DNA of 64,000 nt. Source: Paenibacillus luteus (GTDB lineage Bacteria; Bacillota; Bacilli; Paenibacillales; Paenibacillaceae). Positions 43,965 to 52,880 of this stretch are shown piece after piece (within the stretch, counting starts at the first letter, position 1; the number at the start of each line of letters is the position of its first letter). The notes under the pieces were generated by a model. That model was not told the DNA's origin, ran no database searches, and saw nothing but the letters and a program-made list of their open reading frames with translations. Position numbers and translations under genes: made by a program. The DNA is taken from contig NZ_SKCD01000019.1 of assembly GCF_006542765.1 (NCBI RefSeq), forward strand, positions 58,499-122,498, read 5' to 3'.

Positions 43965-44855
43965 ATGCCAGAGTTTACTCAAAGCTTGCTTCGTTTCGCG
44001 GTGTTGGCAGGCCAGTCTCTTTTCGGAGCGATCGCCATTTATGCGCTATTGGAGCTTTGGCCACAGCGTCCTTCCAGATGGAGGCATCTGGCGCTGCTGA
44101 GCTGGCGAACGAAGTCTGCACCTGACAAGTGGCTGCGTCTGCTCCTCGTTTCGAGGCAGCAGCCTTCCTTTATGGAGCGTGAGCTGCTCCTCGCCGGCTG
44201 CGGCGTAACTTCGGATGCCGCATGGTATGTGCTGGCTAGAAGAGTGCTCTTCGCAGCCGTTAGTGCTGCTTTGGTTGCTGCTGCTGCAGGACACGAGCAT
44301 GTGAACGCCTATGTTCCTGCTTCCTATTTGATTAGCTACCTGCTGATCCTTATGCTGCTGATTACTTTTGATTTAGTTTGGCTGCGCTCTTTTCGAAGAG
44401 TACGTGCACTTCAGATCACCAAAGAAATATTCGTTATCAGCAAGCAGCTTCTTTATATGTCGGAATCCTCGCTGCATATTCATGCCAAGCTGCTGCGGTG
44501 CATTCCGTTTACGAGAGCTACGCGGGTTGATCTCGAGCGGCTGCTGGCGGAATGGTACCATGACGCGGGCGGCGCCCTGCAGCGCTTCAAGCAAAGGCTT
44601 GGCACAGAAGAGGGACTAAGCTTTGTGGAAACGCTCGATGCGCTTCGGCTGCATGAGAGCCGCCAGTATTATGATATTTTGCGCGTACGCATCGAGGATT
44701 ACAAAGAAAAGATTGAGCTGGCCAAAGAAAGCCGCAAGGAATCGGCCTCGTACCTTTTATTTGTTATAGCGGGCATTCCCATCTTGTATACGTTTCAAAT
44801 CTTTATTTATCCGTGGGTCCGCGAGGGGCAGAAGCTTTTTCAATCGCTAAGCTGA
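43965..44855 (+). CDS. TadC-like membrane platform protein
   Basis: A 296-aa partner of TadB, with an N-terminal helix, a central helix pair (~90-130), and a C-terminal helix (~270). The middle segment (SKQLLYMSESSLHIHAKL...) is GspF-like. GAAGGGAGT precedes the ATG, 13 nt after tadB-like. Confidence 0.78.
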   Translation: MPEFTQSLLRFAVLAGQSLFGAIAIYALLELWPQRPSRWRHLALLSWRTKSAPDKWLRLLLVSRQQPSFMERELLLAGCGVTSDAAWYVLARRVLFAAVSAALVAAAAGHEHVNAYVPASYLISYLLILMLLITFDLVWLRSFRRVRALQITKEIFVISKQLLYMSESSLHIHAKLLRCIPFTRATRVDLERLLAEWYHDAGGALQRFKQRLGTEEGLSFVETLDALRLHESRQYYDILRVRIEDYKEKIELAKESRKESASYLLFVIAGIPILYTFQIFIYPWVREGQKLFQSLS

Positions 44856-44892
44856 CTAGCCATTTTTCGAAAATAAGAAAGGAGGTGATCGC

Positions 44893-45042
44893 ATGCGCAA
44901 TATTTTGATGACCGTAATGCTGCTTGTTGTTGTGGTTGTTCTGTTCAATACGATAATCGCCAAGGATACAACAGGTACGAGAAGCCAAATTGAATCACAG
45001 GGAACCTCTGCCAATACGAAGATAAGCCAGCTTCTGCCGTAG
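44893..45042 (+). CDS. Small single-helix protein A of the Tad operon
   Basis: A 49-aa protein with N-terminal MRNILMTVMLLVVVVVLFN helix and a polar Thr/Ser/Gln-rich tail ending SQLLP. AAAGGAGGTGATC upstream (44879-44890) is an essentially perfect anti-16S site, suggesting high expression. No Flp-type cleavage motif is obvious. It resembles the next small protein (MRxIL..MLLV..V pattern and C-terminal spacing), so the pair is probably a tandem duplication. A pilin or minor pilin role is inferred from place and size. Confidence 0.65.
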   Translation: MRNILMTVMLLVVVVVLFNTIIAKDTTGTRSQIESQGTSANTKISQLLP

Positions 45043-45090
45043 CTTCCTTCAACATATTTATACTCCGATGAGGATGGGGGTATCCATTTT

Positions 45091-45237
45091 ATGCGTGGAA
45101 TCTTAATCTCGATGCTGCTGCTTGTCACTGTCATTGTGCTCTATCAGACTGTCGCGGAAGGTGATAAAGGCATGAAGAAGCAGCTTGACGGCGCGGGTAG
45201 TGCAATCGGCAGCCATATTAGGGAAACGAATCCGTGA
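45091..45237 (+). CDS. Small single-helix protein B of the Tad operon
   Basis: A 48-aa paralogue of protein A: MRGILISMLLLVTVIVLYQT helix, then a Lys/Gly/Ser-rich tail. Start at 45091, with GGATGGGGG upstream. Its TGA overlaps the GTG of the next gene. Between the two small genes are 48 nt without other features. Confidence 0.65.
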   Translation: MRGILISMLLLVTVIVLYQTVAEGDKGMKKQLDGAGSAIGSHIRETNP

Positions 45238-45659
45238 AGCAAATTTTGGTTTTTGTACTGTTTGCCGGACTTCTTTGCTGGTTAATGTTCTCTCCTATCT
45301 ATAAGCATGTTCTTATTGTCAGACAAGCGGTACTGCAGCAGGAGGTTGATTATTTGCTGGAGGTTGGAGCAAGCGGGGCATATGGTTACATTAGCGAGGA
45401 GATGCAGGAGCAGTCTCGGCAGCGGATTGCCCGGTTTGGGATGCGTGCAGAGAACATAACATTTGAGCTTTCTACGACAAGCGGGCTTACCGCATCCAAT
45501 CCGAACATCCCTCTAATCCGCGGAACTGGCATCTCTTTAACGATGAGCTATCCCTATGAAGGGTTGTTTGATATCGATCGTTTGATCGGGCTGACACCGC
45601 CTTTGCCTGATGAGCGAATAAAAGCATTTGGCAAGAAAATGAGCGAATATGTCCCTTAG
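45234..45659 (+). CDS. Pilin-like protein of the Tad operon (TadE/F-like)
   Basis: A 141-aa protein with one N-terminal helix (residues ~4-25) and an extracellular or outward C-terminal part. Position and shape are those of TadE/TadF pseudopilins, but no motif I can rely on is seen. GTG start in the 4-nt overlap. Confidence 0.6.
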   Translation: MKQILVFVLFAGLLCWLMFSPIYKHVLIVRQAVLQQEVDYLLEVGASGAYGYISEEMQEQSRQRIARFGMRAENITFELSTTSGLTASNPNIPLIRGTGISLTMSYPYEGLFDIDRLIGLTPPLPDERIKAFGKKMSEYVP

Positions 45660-46166
45660 GTGAAGAAAGCGGGTGAATCGATGTACAAGCTGCTGCTTAT
45701 CGTAGTGATGATGACGGTGTGGGTTTCGATTCATCTGCTGCAGGTGGAGGAGGAGCTCGCGATGAAGACATTATTCCAGGGGAAGCATGCGATTAATCGG
45801 GCCACGCATGCGGCAGCCCAGCAGGTTGATCTGGAAGCGCTTGGCGAAGGGCTGCTTCGCTTAGCGCCCGAAGAAGCTGCGGGCGCTGCTTCTTTGTATT
45901 TAAGAGAAAACTTGAGGCTGGATACGCTAGGCGTGCCGCTGCCGTCCTCTTTTTTGAAGCATCAAGTAAAGGTGGTCGTTTTTGAGGTGGTGAATACGGA
46001 GCAAGCTTTTCCGTATACCTACCGAAACACTGAATATAATTATGAGGTTACGCTGAGAAAGCCGGGGGTTATTATGATTGTCCATATGGTATACCCGAGA
46101 GCTTTTCAAGTCATGGAACCGATAGAATGGTACTTAAAGGGGGCGGCCGAGCTCGTATCCGGTTGA
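45660..46166 (+). CDS. Pilin-like protein, last gene of the Tad operon
   Basis: A 168-aa protein with one N-terminal helix (MYKLLLIVVMMTVWVSIHLL) and a long helical N-terminal region reminiscent of TadE-like proteins (ELAMKTLFQGKHAINRATHAAAQQV). The GTG at 45660 directly follows the previous stop; an ATG at 45681 with a poorer AAGCGGGTG site is an alternative start. No terminator was recognised after it. Confidence 0.6.
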   Translation: MKKAGESMYKLLLIVVMMTVWVSIHLLQVEEELAMKTLFQGKHAINRATHAAAQQVDLEALGEGLLRLAPEEAAGAASLYLRENLRLDTLGVPLPSSFLKHQVKVVVFEVVNTEQAFPYTYRNTEYNYEVTLRKPGVIMIVHMVYPRAFQVMEPIEWYLKGAAELVSG

Positions 46167-46225
46167 CTAGCATTTGGAAAATTGGTGTAATAAGGGGAGG
46201 GAACTTATAGGAGCTGAGGACTGAA

Positions 46226-47449
46226 GTGATAGATATTGTACCGGATATACCTGCTGAGCTAGTCAACGAGCGTATCGCACGTCTCCAAGAAGCGATGAGA
46301 TCGGCACACATTGATGCTTTTCTCATTACGCAAAATGTCGATTTGTATTATTTCAGCGGATCGATGCAAAATGGTTATTTGTTTGTCCCTAGCGAAGGGG
46401 AGGCTACTTTTTACGTGCGACGCAGCGTTCAGCGCGCGAGACAGGAGACGGCACTGCGCGTGGTGGAGCTTGGGGCTTTTCGTATGTTTGGAGAAACGCT
46501 GGCTAAGCAGTATGCGTATTTGTTTGATAAGAGCGAAGGAATTCAGATTGCAGCTGATTTGGATGTACTGCCAGCGCAGCTGTATCTAAAGCTTGTGGAA
46601 CTAATGAGCAAGCAAGGACGTTCTGGGCTCATAGACGGCTCAGCGATCGTGCGCAAGCTCCGGATGATTAAAGCGCCTTGGGAGATCATGCGGATTGAAG
46701 CAGCAGCTGAAGTTGTGGCGGAAGCGTTGAATGAAGCGCTGAATGACCTGAAGGAAGGCGTTAGCGAGCTCGCTTGGATGGCACGCGTTGAATATGAGCT
46801 GCGCATACGCGGACATATCGGCTTGATGCGCATGCGCGGTTTTAATCAGGAAATTACGACGGGAATGGTCATTTCAGGAGCGGAAGCCGCTGTTCCATCC
46901 TATTTTGACGGACCTGCAGGAGGTTTGGGACTGGGTGCGGCATCGCCTCAGAGCGTGAGCCGGTCACCTATCAAGCGTAACGTTCCGATTCTTATCGATA
47001 TTGGCTGCTGTGTAGATGGCTATGTCATTGACCAGACTCGAACAGCGGTAATCGGAGAACTGCCAGAGTCACTGCAGTATGCTTATGGAATATCAGAAAA
47101 GATTATGGCTTCCTCTGAGAGGCAAATGGTACCCGGTACGTTATGCTCGAAGCTGTACGAAGATGCGCTTGAACTGTGTGCTGCGGCAAAGCTGACGGAT
47201 CACTTTATGGGTTTTGGCGCTGACCAGGCGAAGTTTCTCGGCCATGGCATCGGACTGGAAATTGATGAGTGGCCAGTGCTTGCCAAAGGTTTTCACATGC
47301 CGCTGGAGACCGGCATGGTGATTGCGGTAGAACCGAAATTCACGTTTCCTGGCAAAGGCGTTGTAGGGATTGAGAACAGCTATTTGATTACAGAGCAGGG
47401 CGCTAAAGCGCTGACTCGTTCGAAGGCGGAGCTTATTGTCCTGCCGTAG
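46226..47449 (+). CDS. M24-family Xaa-Pro aminopeptidase-like protein
   Basis: A 407-aa creatinase/prolidase-fold enzyme. All five metal ligands of the M24 site are seen: Asp258, Asp269 (DIGCCVDGYVIDQTRT), His340 (LGHGIG), Glu369 and Glu383. The N-terminal creatinase domain is ~10-140. GTG start with AGGAG upstream. It should cleave Xaa-Pro dipeptides or N-terminal Xaa-Pro bonds. It lies between the Tad operon and ydbS, possibly transcribed with either. Confidence 0.92.
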   Translation: MIDIVPDIPAELVNERIARLQEAMRSAHIDAFLITQNVDLYYFSGSMQNGYLFVPSEGEATFYVRRSVQRARQETALRVVELGAFRMFGETLAKQYAYLFDKSEGIQIAADLDVLPAQLYLKLVELMSKQGRSGLIDGSAIVRKLRMIKAPWEIMRIEAAAEVVAEALNEALNDLKEGVSELAWMARVEYELRIRGHIGLMRMRGFNQEITTGMVISGAEAAVPSYFDGPAGGLGLGAASPQSVSRSPIKRNVPILIDIGCCVDGYVIDQTRTAVIGELPESLQYAYGISEKIMASSERQMVPGTLCSKLYEDALELCAAAKLTDHFMGFGADQAKFLGHGIGLEIDEWPVLAKGFHMPLETGMVIAVEPKFTFPGKGVVGIENSYLITEQGAKALTRSKAELIVLP

Positions 47450-47464
47450 AGACATGAGGGAGAC

Positions 47465-47950
47465 ATGGAAATGAATCGGGACTTATCGAATCGGCTTCAT
47501 CGCGACTATATTAAAGTTTATCGGATTAGCGGTTTAATTACGCATGGTGTGTTTCTAGCCGTCATTATCGCTTATTTGACCTGTGCTTCCCTTTGGGATT
47601 GGACGCTTATCCCCGGTTGGATCGCCTTGTCTATTGTTGTCCTTACATTCATCTTGTTTATTTGGCTCATTCCGAGGATGAAGTATACCCGTTTTCAATA
47701 TGAGCTGTTTGACGATGAGCTGGAGATCCAGTCTGGCCTTATTTTTATAAGCAATGTGTTGGTCCCCATGGTGCGCGTGCAGCATGTTGAGCTGGAAAGC
47801 GGCCCTTTAATGCGAAAGTATAACCTGGCCAGCGTTTCGGTTGTGACGGCTGCCACTACGCATAAAATCAGCGGGTTAAAACAGACGGAAGCAGAGCATC
47901 TGAAACGGAGAATCGGCATTTTGGCGAAGGTGGATGATCAGGATGAGTAA
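47465..47950 (+). CDS. ydbS: PH-domain membrane protein YdbS-like
   Basis: A 161-aa protein with two hydrophobic helices in the N-terminal half (~20-75) and a bacterial PH domain (bPH2) behind them (TRFQYELFDDELEIQSGLIF, VPMVRVQHVELESGPLMRKY). Matches B. subtilis YdbS, an envelope/antibiotic resistance protein. It is 15 nt after the M24 gene and overlaps ydbT by 8 nt. Confidence 0.85.
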   Translation: MEMNRDLSNRLHRDYIKVYRISGLITHGVFLAVIIAYLTCASLWDWTLIPGWIALSIVVLTFILFIWLIPRMKYTRFQYELFDDELEIQSGLIFISNVLVPMVRVQHVELESGPLMRKYNLASVSVVTAATTHKISGLKQTEAEHLKRRIGILAKVDDQDE

Positions 47951-49493
47951 GCGCCGCACGCTACATCCCATCTATGTTTTGTTTGGGCTGCTGCAGACGA
48001 TTCGCGGCTTCTTGCCATTTATATTAATCGGTTTAGTGAGGGGAACGGATTGGACCGAATTGGCTTGGTATTGGTATGCCGGAGCTGGCGCATTAGCAAT
48101 CATCGTTACGGTTTTCAGTTTCCTTGAATGGAGAAGCTTCGGCTTTTGGCTGGAGGAGGACCGAATCATCATCCGAAAAGGCTTGCTGCTGCGCGACGAG
48201 AAAACCATCTATTATGGACGCATCCATTCAGTCAACGTAGAGCAGCCGCTTGTGCAGCGAATACTCGGCGTTGCGCAGGTGAAGATCGAGACGCCTGGCG
48301 GCAACAAGAAGGCTGATGGCATACTGCCTGCACTCTCGGTCAAGGAAGCTAATGATATTCAACGAGTCCTAAGGAAACAAGCGACTACGAGCACGGAGAG
48401 CATAAGCCTCATAGATGTAATGACACAACCAGACCAACCAGCCTCGCTAGCCCAAGGGCCTGTGATTAAAATTAATGACAAGCTGCTCGAGAATGAGAAA
48501 GCGAAAGCAGCACTAGAAGCTCAGACAAGCAGGACCGTATCAAGCTTTACGCTTCGTCCGCTGCAATTGCTGCAAGCGGCAGCTACATCCACGAATTTTG
48601 GGCTTGTTGCTGCTTTTATGGCCGGTGTGTACTCGTTTGCCGATGATCTGATTAACCAACTGCTGCCCGATCACTTTTTCGAGTCGGTGGTAGAGGATTC
48701 GGCGAGTTTTATGCCAGGGGTTATCTTTATTGTCATTGTTATTATTGCAGGCATTGGATGTGCATGGCTGCTTTCCATCCTATTATACATACTCAAATAC
48801 AGCGGATTTTCCGTCAAAAAGGATGGCAATCAGATTTCGGTTTCTTATGGCCTGCTGGAGAAAAAAACCTTTGTTTTTGATCCGAAGAAGGTACAGGCTG
48901 TCATCGTCAATGAAGGCTTGCTGCGCCAAGCGTTTGGCTACGCGGAAATTCAGCTCCAGATCGTATCGTCAGACAAGAAGGAGCAGCTGATGCTGCATCC
49001 ATTTTTGAAACGGGCAGATATTGAGCGGGTGCTGCATGATTTTGTACCTCAGATGAAGCTGCCATCGAATGAGGCATTGGCAGGGGCGCCGAAGCGTGCG
49101 CTGCTTTATTACGTAAGAATCGAGCTGCTGATTACCGCGCTCATCTGTGCGGGATGCATCGTGTTTTTCAAGACAGACGGATTATGGTCGCTGCTGCTTT
49201 TGCCACTGATGCTCTGGTGGAGAAGGAGCTGTTACCTCGCAGCTGGCGTCCTGCTCCAAGAAGGACAGCTCACGCTGCGCAACCGATTCTTATCGAGATC
49301 TACGTATTTGATTCGCCGGCCTCAGATTGTTACGATGCGGGCGAGCCGCTCGGCAGGCCAGCAGCGAAAAAAACTGCTTACGCTATCGGTTCGCGCGCTC
49401 GGAAGCCCTATGGAATATCAGGTCAAATGCTTGGACCGGCATGATGTTGAGCCGGTGTGGCAGTGGTACAGCCGCAGCCTTAGTAAGCAATAG
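47943..49493 (+). CDS. ydbT: PH-domain membrane protein YdbT-like
   Basis: A 516-aa protein with three bPH2-type segments (GFWLEEDRIIIRKGLLLRDE near 55-110, GFSVKKDGNQISVSYGLLEK near 290-350, and a C-terminal one near 430-510) separated by hydrophobic helix pairs. Partner of YdbS. In B. subtilis this pair confers resistance to some membrane-active peptides. Start at 47943 is set by the GGAtGAG site spacing; the ATG at 47934 is an alternative. Followed by a terminator. Confidence 0.87.
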   Translation: MSKRRTLHPIYVLFGLLQTIRGFLPFILIGLVRGTDWTELAWYWYAGAGALAIIVTVFSFLEWRSFGFWLEEDRIIIRKGLLLRDEKTIYYGRIHSVNVEQPLVQRILGVAQVKIETPGGNKKADGILPALSVKEANDIQRVLRKQATTSTESISLIDVMTQPDQPASLAQGPVIKINDKLLENEKAKAALEAQTSRTVSSFTLRPLQLLQAAATSTNFGLVAAFMAGVYSFADDLINQLLPDHFFESVVEDSASFMPGVIFIVIVIIAGIGCAWLLSILLYILKYSGFSVKKDGNQISVSYGLLEKKTFVFDPKKVQAVIVNEGLLRQAFGYAEIQLQIVSSDKKEQLMLHPFLKRADIERVLHDFVPQMKLPSNEALAGAPKRALLYYVRIELLITALICAGCIVFFKTDGLWSLLLLPLMLWWRRSCYLAAGVLLQEGQLTLRNRFLSRSTYLIRRPQIVTMRASRSAGQQRKKLLTLSVRALGSPMEYQVKCLDRHDVEPVWQWYSRSLSKQ

Positions 49494-49510
49494 CATAGCG
49501 ACAATCCATA

Positions 49511-49560
49511 CAACAGCTGCAGAAGCGTTTCTTGCTTCGACGGCTGTTTTTTTTATCTTT
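49511..49560 (+). terminator. Terminator after ydbT
   Basis: AACAGC (49512-49517)/GCTGTT (49543-49548) outer stem with AGAAGC/GCTTC inner stem, then TTTTTTTT. Confidence 0.88.
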
Positions 49561-49606
49561 TAGTTAGAAACGAAATGATCGCTTGAATATTTTTTTGAAA
49601 ACCGAG

Positions 49607-49632
49607 TGAACGAAATGGGGACTCTATACGTC
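49607..49632 (+). promoter_or_regulatory. SigY-type promoter
   Basis: TGAACG (49607-49612), 16-bp spacer, CGTC (49629-49632): the same elements described for SigY autoregulation in B. subtilis. It is 40 nt before sigY, so the operon probably activates itself. Confidence 0.8.
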
Positions 49633-49671
49633 ATAGCAATAAGTAATTGAACGCAAGGAGGTTACGCGCTC

Positions 49672-50205
49672 GTGCATGACGAGACGAAGCTAATCAAGCA
49701 AGCGGTTCGCGGCGACTCGCGAGCGCTTTCTGAGCTGCTGCAGCAGCATTATTCTTTTCTTTACCAGTACTTGCTTAAGGTAACGATGAACAAAAATCGC
49801 GCAGAGGATATTACGCAGGAGACGATGTTGAAGGCCATCGAGAAAATATCGTCCTTTCAAGGGAAATCGAAATTTTCAACCTGGCTCATTACAATCGCAT
49901 CGCGGCTCGTCGTTGATCGAATTCGGAGAAATGAGCTGGAGAAGCATTGGCTGCAGGAGCAGCAGTCACTGCATTCGATCCGCTTTGATACGCTGCAGCG
50001 GGGAGACGAATGGCCAGAGGCGCTTCAAGCGTTAGGGCAGCTAAGCAGCGATATTCGGATTCCCGTGCTGCTTAAATATTATTACGGTTATGCGCAGGAG
50101 GAAATATCCTCCATGCTGGACATACCTGTCGGAACAGTAAAATCGAGGCTGCACAACGGTTTAAAGCAGCTGCGGAAGGAGATAACGGAGCATGAAGAAG
50201 CCTAA
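49672..50205 (+). CDS. sigY: ECF sigma factor SigY
   Basis: A 177-aa ECF sigma factor with region 2 (FLYQYLLKVTMNKNRAEDITQETMLKAI, ~22-60) and region 4 (RIPVLLKYYYGYAQEEISSM, PVGTVKSRLHNGLKQLRKEI, ~130-170). GTG start with AAGGAGGT (49655-49662). Its stop overlaps yxlC by 14 nt. Gene order sigY-yxlC-yxlD-yxlE-yxlF-yxlG is that of B. subtilis. Its own SigY-like promoter lies upstream. Confidence 0.93.
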   Translation: MHDETKLIKQAVRGDSRALSELLQQHYSFLYQYLLKVTMNKNRAEDITQETMLKAIEKISSFQGKSKFSTWLITIASRLVVDRIRRNELEKHWLQEQQSLHSIRFDTLQRGDEWPEALQALGQLSSDIRIPVLLKYYYGYAQEEISSMLDIPVGTVKSRLHNGLKQLRKEITEHEEA

Positions 50206-50530
50206 TGAGGAAATAGAAGATCAATTGTGGTTCGAGGATCGGCTAAAAGACGCGATGACCCAGTTTGACGCTGTTCATGCGCCGAAGGTCCCTAGCCTGC
50301 AGCAGTTTGAAGCGCTTGTGGATGATCACAAGCAAGAAATGAAAAAACGGCTGTGGAAGGAGCTGCTGCTGTTTTGGTTGATCGCTTGTTTCATTCTTGG
50401 CCTGATGTTATGGGTGCTTGACCGAAACGTGGTGTGGTTTGCGATTCTTCAGATTTGCATAGCAGTAGGCGGAATTTCATTTGTCACCATGAGGTTCAGA
50501 CGAAGGAAGGTGAGCACATGGAAGAGCTGA
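50192..50530 (+). CDS. yxlC: YxlC-like negative regulator of SigY
   Basis: A 112-aa protein: acidic ~45-residue cytoplasmic N-terminus (KKPNEEIEDQLWFEDRL), then two membrane helices (~55-98) and a basic end. YxlC with YxlD/E restrains SigY in B. subtilis. Overlaps both sigY and yxlD. Confidence 0.85.
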   Translation: MKKPNEEIEDQLWFEDRLKDAMTQFDAVHAPKVPSLQQFEALVDDHKQEMKKRLWKELLLFWLIACFILGLMLWVLDRNVVWFAILQICIAVGGISFVTMRFRRRKVSTWKS

Positions 50531-50742
50531 AGGTTTTGCCGCCATGGTTCTGGATAGTGCTCATTCCCATACTAATTGCACAGTCCACATGGTTATTTAT
50601 CGATGCTCGCAAACGGGACAGCATGCCTTGGCTATGGGGACTATGGGGCTTGATTCAAACGCCAATGCCATTGGTATTTTATTTTATCTTTGTGCGGAGC
50701 GGGTGGTTTTCAAGCAGCCCAAGCAAGGAGAAAAAGGAATAA
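50518..50742 (+). CDS. yxlD: YxlD-like small membrane protein
   Basis: A 74-aa protein with two membrane helices (PPWFWIVLIPILIAQSTWLF, ~7-26, and WGLIQTPMPLVFYFIFV, ~45-61). ATG at 50518, with GAAGGTGAG upstream in yxlC. Part of the SigY-anti-sigma set. Confidence 0.82.
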   Translation: MEELKVLPPWFWIVLIPILIAQSTWLFIDARKRDSMPWLWGLWGLIQTPMPLVFYFIFVRSGWFSSSPSKEKKE

Positions 50743-50775
50743 ACTGTCCTTGTTTAGAAGAAAGGAGCGTTTTTT

Positions 50776-50985
50776 ATGAAGGAATCCATTGATTTATCGC
50801 AAATTTTACCCATTATTGCGCCAATTATCGTCATCCAACTGATCCTGATGGTCATTGCGTTAGTATTATGCGCCAAAGCAGATCATACGCGGGGACCGAA
50901 GTGGGTTTGGGTGTTGATCATTATATTCGTTAATATATTCGGCCCGATTGCTTTCTTTATTGCGGGAAGGAGGACGGATGGATGA
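50776..50985 (+). CDS. yxlE: YxlE-like membrane protein (PLDc_N domain)
   Basis: A 69-aa protein with two helices and the short PLDc_N-type pattern (VLCAKADHTRGPKWVWVLII..NIFGPIAFFIAGRR). GAAAGGAG precedes the ATG at 50776. Its end overlaps yxlF by 4 nt (ATGA). Confidence 0.85.
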   Translation: MKESIDLSQILPIIAPIIVIQLILMVIALVLCAKADHTRGPKWVWVLIIIFVNIFGPIAFFIAGRRTDG

Positions 50986-51932
50986 CAACACTGCTGCAAG
51001 TGAAAGGATTGAGCAAGTCCTTTGGTGCTGTAAGAGCAGTTTCAAATATTGATTTTACGATCAGAGAAGGGCACTGCGTGGCATTGTTAGGGCCAAATGG
51101 GGCAGGCAAAACGACGACGATTCGAATGATTACCGGTCTGCTGAAGCAGACCTCGGGCAAGATGGAATTTCAAGGGGCGGCCGAAGGCGTCCATTATCGA
51201 AGTTTAATCGGCTACCTGCCGCAATCACCTTCATTTTATTCTTGGATGACGGGAAGCGAATATCTCATCTATGCGGGGCAATTATGCGGACTTAGCGCTG
51301 CAACCGCCAAACTACGGGCCAAAGCGCTGCTTGAGCGGGTAGGCATTTCCGGCGCAGCCAAGAGGCGTATCGGCTCCTATTCCGGAGGAATGAAGCAGCG
51401 GCTTGGTCTGGCACAGGCTCTCGTTCATCAGCCTAAGCTGCTCGTTATGGATGAGCCGGTATCCGCACTTGATCCGCTTGGCCGTAAAGAGGTGCTGGAA
51501 CTGCTTCGCGAGCTGAAGCAGGAAACGACGGTGTTGTTTTCCACTCATGTGCTTCATGATGCAGAGGTGCTGTGCGATGATGTCATCATCATTCGTAATG
51601 GGCAGGTCGCTTTGCAAGGGGCAATTGATCGCATTCGCGAAAACCACCGAAAACCGACTATAGAACTCCAAGTCGAGCAGGACGAGCATTCGCAGCGATG
51701 GATGTCCACTTTTTCTAGGCGCATTCAGAGCCTTTTGAACGAAAAGGATGAGGGAGCTTTATTTCAAGATGTCCAGCTGCAAAACGGTATAGCGCGTTTT
51801 ACTGTCAGCGAGATGGATGCTGCTAGAAGGATGCTGATCGAGGAGCTAGCGCGCGAGCAGGTCAAGGTGAGCAGGCTGGAAGTTGGCCATACCTCATTGG
51901 AAGATTTATTCATGAAGGTGGTGACCGGATGA
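50982..51932 (+). CDS. yxlF: YxlF-like ABC transporter ATPase
   Basis: A 316-aa ATPase: Walker A GPNGAGKTT (37-45), signature YSGGMKQRLG (~132), Walker B LLVMDEPVSALDP (~155), H-loop STHVLHDAE. C-terminal ~80 residues are family-typical extension. Pairs with YxlG; a CcmA-like exporter under SigY control. Confidence 0.92.
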   Translation: MTTLLQVKGLSKSFGAVRAVSNIDFTIREGHCVALLGPNGAGKTTTIRMITGLLKQTSGKMEFQGAAEGVHYRSLIGYLPQSPSFYSWMTGSEYLIYAGQLCGLSAATAKLRAKALLERVGISGAAKRRIGSYSGGMKQRLGLAQALVHQPKLLVMDEPVSALDPLGRKEVLELLRELKQETTVLFSTHVLHDAEVLCDDVIIIRNGQVALQGAIDRIRENHRKPTIELQVEQDEHSQRWMSTFSRRIQSLLNEKDEGALFQDVQLQNGIARFTVSEMDAARRMLIEELAREQVKVSRLEVGHTSLEDLFMKVVTG

Positions 51933-52774
51933 GCAGCGAAACGAAGGCATCTCCGTCGTTTTCTGTAGCCAACCCTCCTCTATCATCAAGCATGACCCGG
52001 TATAGGGTGATGGTTGAAAAGGAACTTCTTGAGCTCGTACGCAGCTTCAAGCTGTTATGGGTTCCACTCGTTTTTATTTTACTTGGCATCATGCAGCCGG
52101 TGTCTACTTATTATATGCCGGTCATACTTGAGCACGCTGGCAGCCTACCGGATGGGACCGTTATTGATATTCCATTGCCGCAGGCTGCAGAGGTGCTAGC
52201 TCAAACGCTGCAGCAGTTCGGTACGCTTGGTATTTTAGTGCTGGTGCTCGTCTGCATGGGCAGCGTGTCAGGGGAGCGCAATAGTGGAGCGGCATCGCTT
52301 ATTCTCGTCAAGCCAGTATCGCCGCTCTCTTATGTCGGATCCAAATGGACGGCAATGCTTATGCTGGCATGGGGTTCTCTTGCTGCTGGATATTTGGCGT
52401 CATGGTACTATACAGGATTGCTGATTGGAGCGGTTCCTCTGAGTAAGGTGATTGGCAGTCTGCTCATCTATGGGCTGTGGTTAACATTTGTAGTATCCAT
52501 TACTATACTCTTTAGTTCGCTGCTTAGAAGCCCTGCAGCAGCAGCCTTCTCCACGTTAGTTGGATCGGTTGTGTTATCCTTGTTGGCGGGGTTATTCCCC
52601 AAGGCGCTTGGCTGGAATCCAGGTGCGCTCAGCGGCTTTGCTTCTCAGGCGGTTGTTTCTGAAATATCTGATAGCGGAAAGTTTGGCTTGGCAATATTAG
52701 TCGTTTTTATCGGCATGGCTTCGGCGGTTTTGGCAGCTGCAGGCGCTCTTCGCAGAAGCTCGGCGGTCGAATAA
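51929..52774 (+). CDS. yxlG: YxlG-like ABC transporter permease
   Basis: A 281-aa permease with six hydrophobic helices (ABC-2/NatB-like): the first at ~42-62, others from ~105 onward, with an SGERNSGAASLILVKPVSP loop typical of the class. ATGA overlap with yxlF. Ends the sigY operon. Substrate unknown. Confidence 0.88.
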   Translation: MSSETKASPSFSVANPPLSSSMTRYRVMVEKELLELVRSFKLLWVPLVFILLGIMQPVSTYYMPVILEHAGSLPDGTVIDIPLPQAAEVLAQTLQQFGTLGILVLVLVCMGSVSGERNSGAASLILVKPVSPLSYVGSKWTAMLMLAWGSLAAGYLASWYYTGLLIGAVPLSKVIGSLLIYGLWLTFVVSITILFSSLLRSPAAAAFSTLVGSVVLSLLAGLFPKALGWNPGALSGFASQAVVSEISDSGKFGLAILVVFIGMASAVLAAAGALRRSSAVE

Positions 52775-52880
52775 TAAAAAAAACAACTCTATGAACTCTC
52801 TCTTCGATTGGACACCGCTATTATTTTTTAGTAGGATAGTAGTGAAAGAATCAGCGACGAAGAAACAGGAGTTGAGGACG

